A program made the translations under genes and the position numbers. This document shows, in pieces, positions 62,920-64,000 of a DNA stretch of 64,000 nucleotides (positions are counted from its first letter, which is position 1; each line of letters opens with the position of its first letter). The stretch is from Epiperipatus broadwayi (lineage: Eukaryota > Onychophora > Udeonychophora > Euonychophora > Peripatidae). The notes below the pieces were generated by a model. It was not told where the DNA came from and did not search any database. It saw only the letters and a program-made list of their open reading frames with translations. The DNA lies in contig JAQFVV010000113.1 of assembly GCA_028023455.1 (NCBI GenBank), positions 1,409,268 to 1,473,267 of the forward strand, given 5' to 3'.

Positions 62920-63028
62920 TTTTTTTCATATATCATAGCATCGGCCAAGATGGGAACCCACAACCGTCTGCAACCAACTACTTTCTTGCAAGGCGGTTGC
63001 GATGACCTCTCGGCTAACAACGATTGAC
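62920..63028 (-). mobile_element. tRNA-derived SINE, family A, with 17-bp TSD
   Basis: Flanks AACTTTTTTGTAATAAT (62903-62919) and AACTTTCTTGTAATAAT (63029-63045) differ by one base. On the minus strand: GTTAGCCGAGAGGTCATCGC, GTGGGTTCCCATC and GGCCGATGCTATGATATATG, then A residues. Same family as 13271-13372. Confidence 0.82.
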
Positions 63029-63045
63029 AACTTTCTTGTAATAAT

Positions 63046-63085
63046 ATTCTTCAAAATAAACTTTTTTGTAATAATTTATTTTGAA
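63046..63085. repeat. Short hairpin
   Basis: ATTCTTCAAAATAAA at the left and TTATTTTGAAGAAT at the right form a stem of about 14 bases. Confidence 0.7.
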
Positions 63086-63112
63086 GAATCTGTTAAAACC
63101 AAGAAATGAATA

Positions 63113-63190
63113 AACAATAGTTGACTGAAGGAAGCTTGAAAGTCTGGGTTCAAAATCCCTCTAATTACATCTAGCTTAAGTATATATATT
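63113..63190 (+). mobile_element. tRNA-like repeat, family C partial
   Basis: GTTGACTGAAGG, then CTGGGTTCAAAATCCCTC (B-box-like), then ATTACATCTAGCTTAAGTAT. The same module recurs at about 63530-63610. Confidence 0.55.
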
Positions 63191-63289
63191 ATACTTGTAT
63201 TTAAATATTATAGATTAAGCCTATATTTTGCCAATCCATCTTATGTGTATTTAAATGGTCTTAAGGACCTACGTATGAGATGTCAGAGT

Positions 63290-63995
63290 GACTTATGGTC
63301 AACATGGGTATGACAACAAAATTAGCAAACAAGGGCATTCAACATGTCATCAACAGATTTTATGATATGAATGGTTCTGAAGTTTGAGGATTTACTATTT
63401 TAATATAGACTGGGAACTGATTACAAATTCAGACCGACAGATGAGTGCTGTTTTAGCACAAAATACATATATTAGAAATGATCTTTTTCACATGTATATA
63501 GTCATGTATATTGATTGTTTAAGATAGTGTGGATGAGTGAATATGAGCTTGAAATTCTGAGTTTAAATTTTTAAAATTACATTTAGCTTAAGTATATATG
63601 TAATAGATGAAATACACAGGCTTATATATATATATACCTGTGTCTATATATGCAATAGACAGGGTATGAGCACAGACTTTCACATGACCCACTCTCTGCA
63701 CCATCTCATAACACTGATACACCTGAACACACATATGTCAAAAAGATAAATAATCACCAATATACGTATTTCATGCTAAACCAGCAATCATCAGTTGGTC
63801 CAGATTACCATCTCCACACATATATGCTACAAGTGCTCAGATATATATTAAGATAGCAAATCCTCCTACTTTAATGGACAGGCTTCATTGCTTCCACACT
63901 CCAACTCTTCAACCGTCCATCTAATTGAAAATCCGATGATGGAATGCTCAAAGGCCACCCTTAGGTCGAGATTGTTGTCACACCCATGTTGACCC
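63290..63995. repeat. Inverted pair of family C repeats
   Basis: The copy at 63290-63640 (plus) and the copy at 63650-63995 (minus) share GTCAACATGGGT.TGACAACAA at the outer edges and TTTAGCA..AAATAC inside. The centre (about 63613-63648) is a hairpin ACACAGG / CCTGTGT around TATATATA. The right copy ends near the window edge. Confidence 0.65.
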
Positions 63996-64000
63996 AAAGG

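Overview
This is AT-rich nuclear DNA from an animal, made almost entirely of transposable elements and simple repeats. I found no host protein-coding gene, true tRNA, rRNA or CRISPR array. The mix of Penelope-like elements (PLE) with GIY-YIG endonuclease, RTE-type and L1/Tx1-type LINEs, a Ty3/gypsy LTR element, tRNA-derived SINEs and long (ATT)n tracts fits an invertebrate, perhaps a lophotrochozoan. The exact lineage cannot be fixed from the sequence. Nearly all coding regions carry stops or frameshifts, so this is old repeat-rich DNA.

Layout. 0-8 kb: a Tc1/mariner-like terminal-inverted-repeat element (234-1405), two long (ATT)n tracts and an 83-bp tandem duplication. 8-13.4 kb: PLE tails and the first large copy of a foldback family. 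13.4-26.3 kb: a decayed PLE (17764-18760), tRNA-derived SINEs, a degenerate tandem array (24395-24880) and a 5'-truncated RTE reverse transcriptase (25412-26283). 26-32.5 kb: more SINEs, a large AT-rich palindrome (31128-31930) and simple repeats. 33.8-40.3 kb: a minus-strand Ty3/gypsy element lacking gag, whose 3' LTR has been split by two insertions. 41.6-42.1 kb: a well-preserved PLE GIY-YIG region. 43.76-49.98 kb: a nearly full-length L1/Tx1-type LINE with a 17-bp target-site duplication (TSD), sitting inside one arm of a small hairpin MITE. 50.7-56 kb: RTE copies, an RTE-derived short element and three foldback copies. 56.3-58.5 kb: a CpG-richer block, possibly a solo LTR. 58.5-64 kb: an exact 132-bp tandem duplication, another foldback copy, very AT-rich DNA and inverted repeat pairs.

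The most interesting system is a family of at least seven foldback elements (2733, 11507, 32546, 50700, 52789, 55327 and 59697). They share the same two ends and vary from 55 to 856 bp. Six have recognisable 13-15 bp TSDs (one diverged), which points to target-primed retrotransposition rather than cut-and-paste. The longer copies carry type I hammerhead ribozyme motifs in their arms. The set looks like a non-autonomous, ribozyme-bearing retroelement related to PLE pseudo-LTRs or retrozymes. Further hammerhead-like relics lie in PLE-type tails elsewhere in the window.
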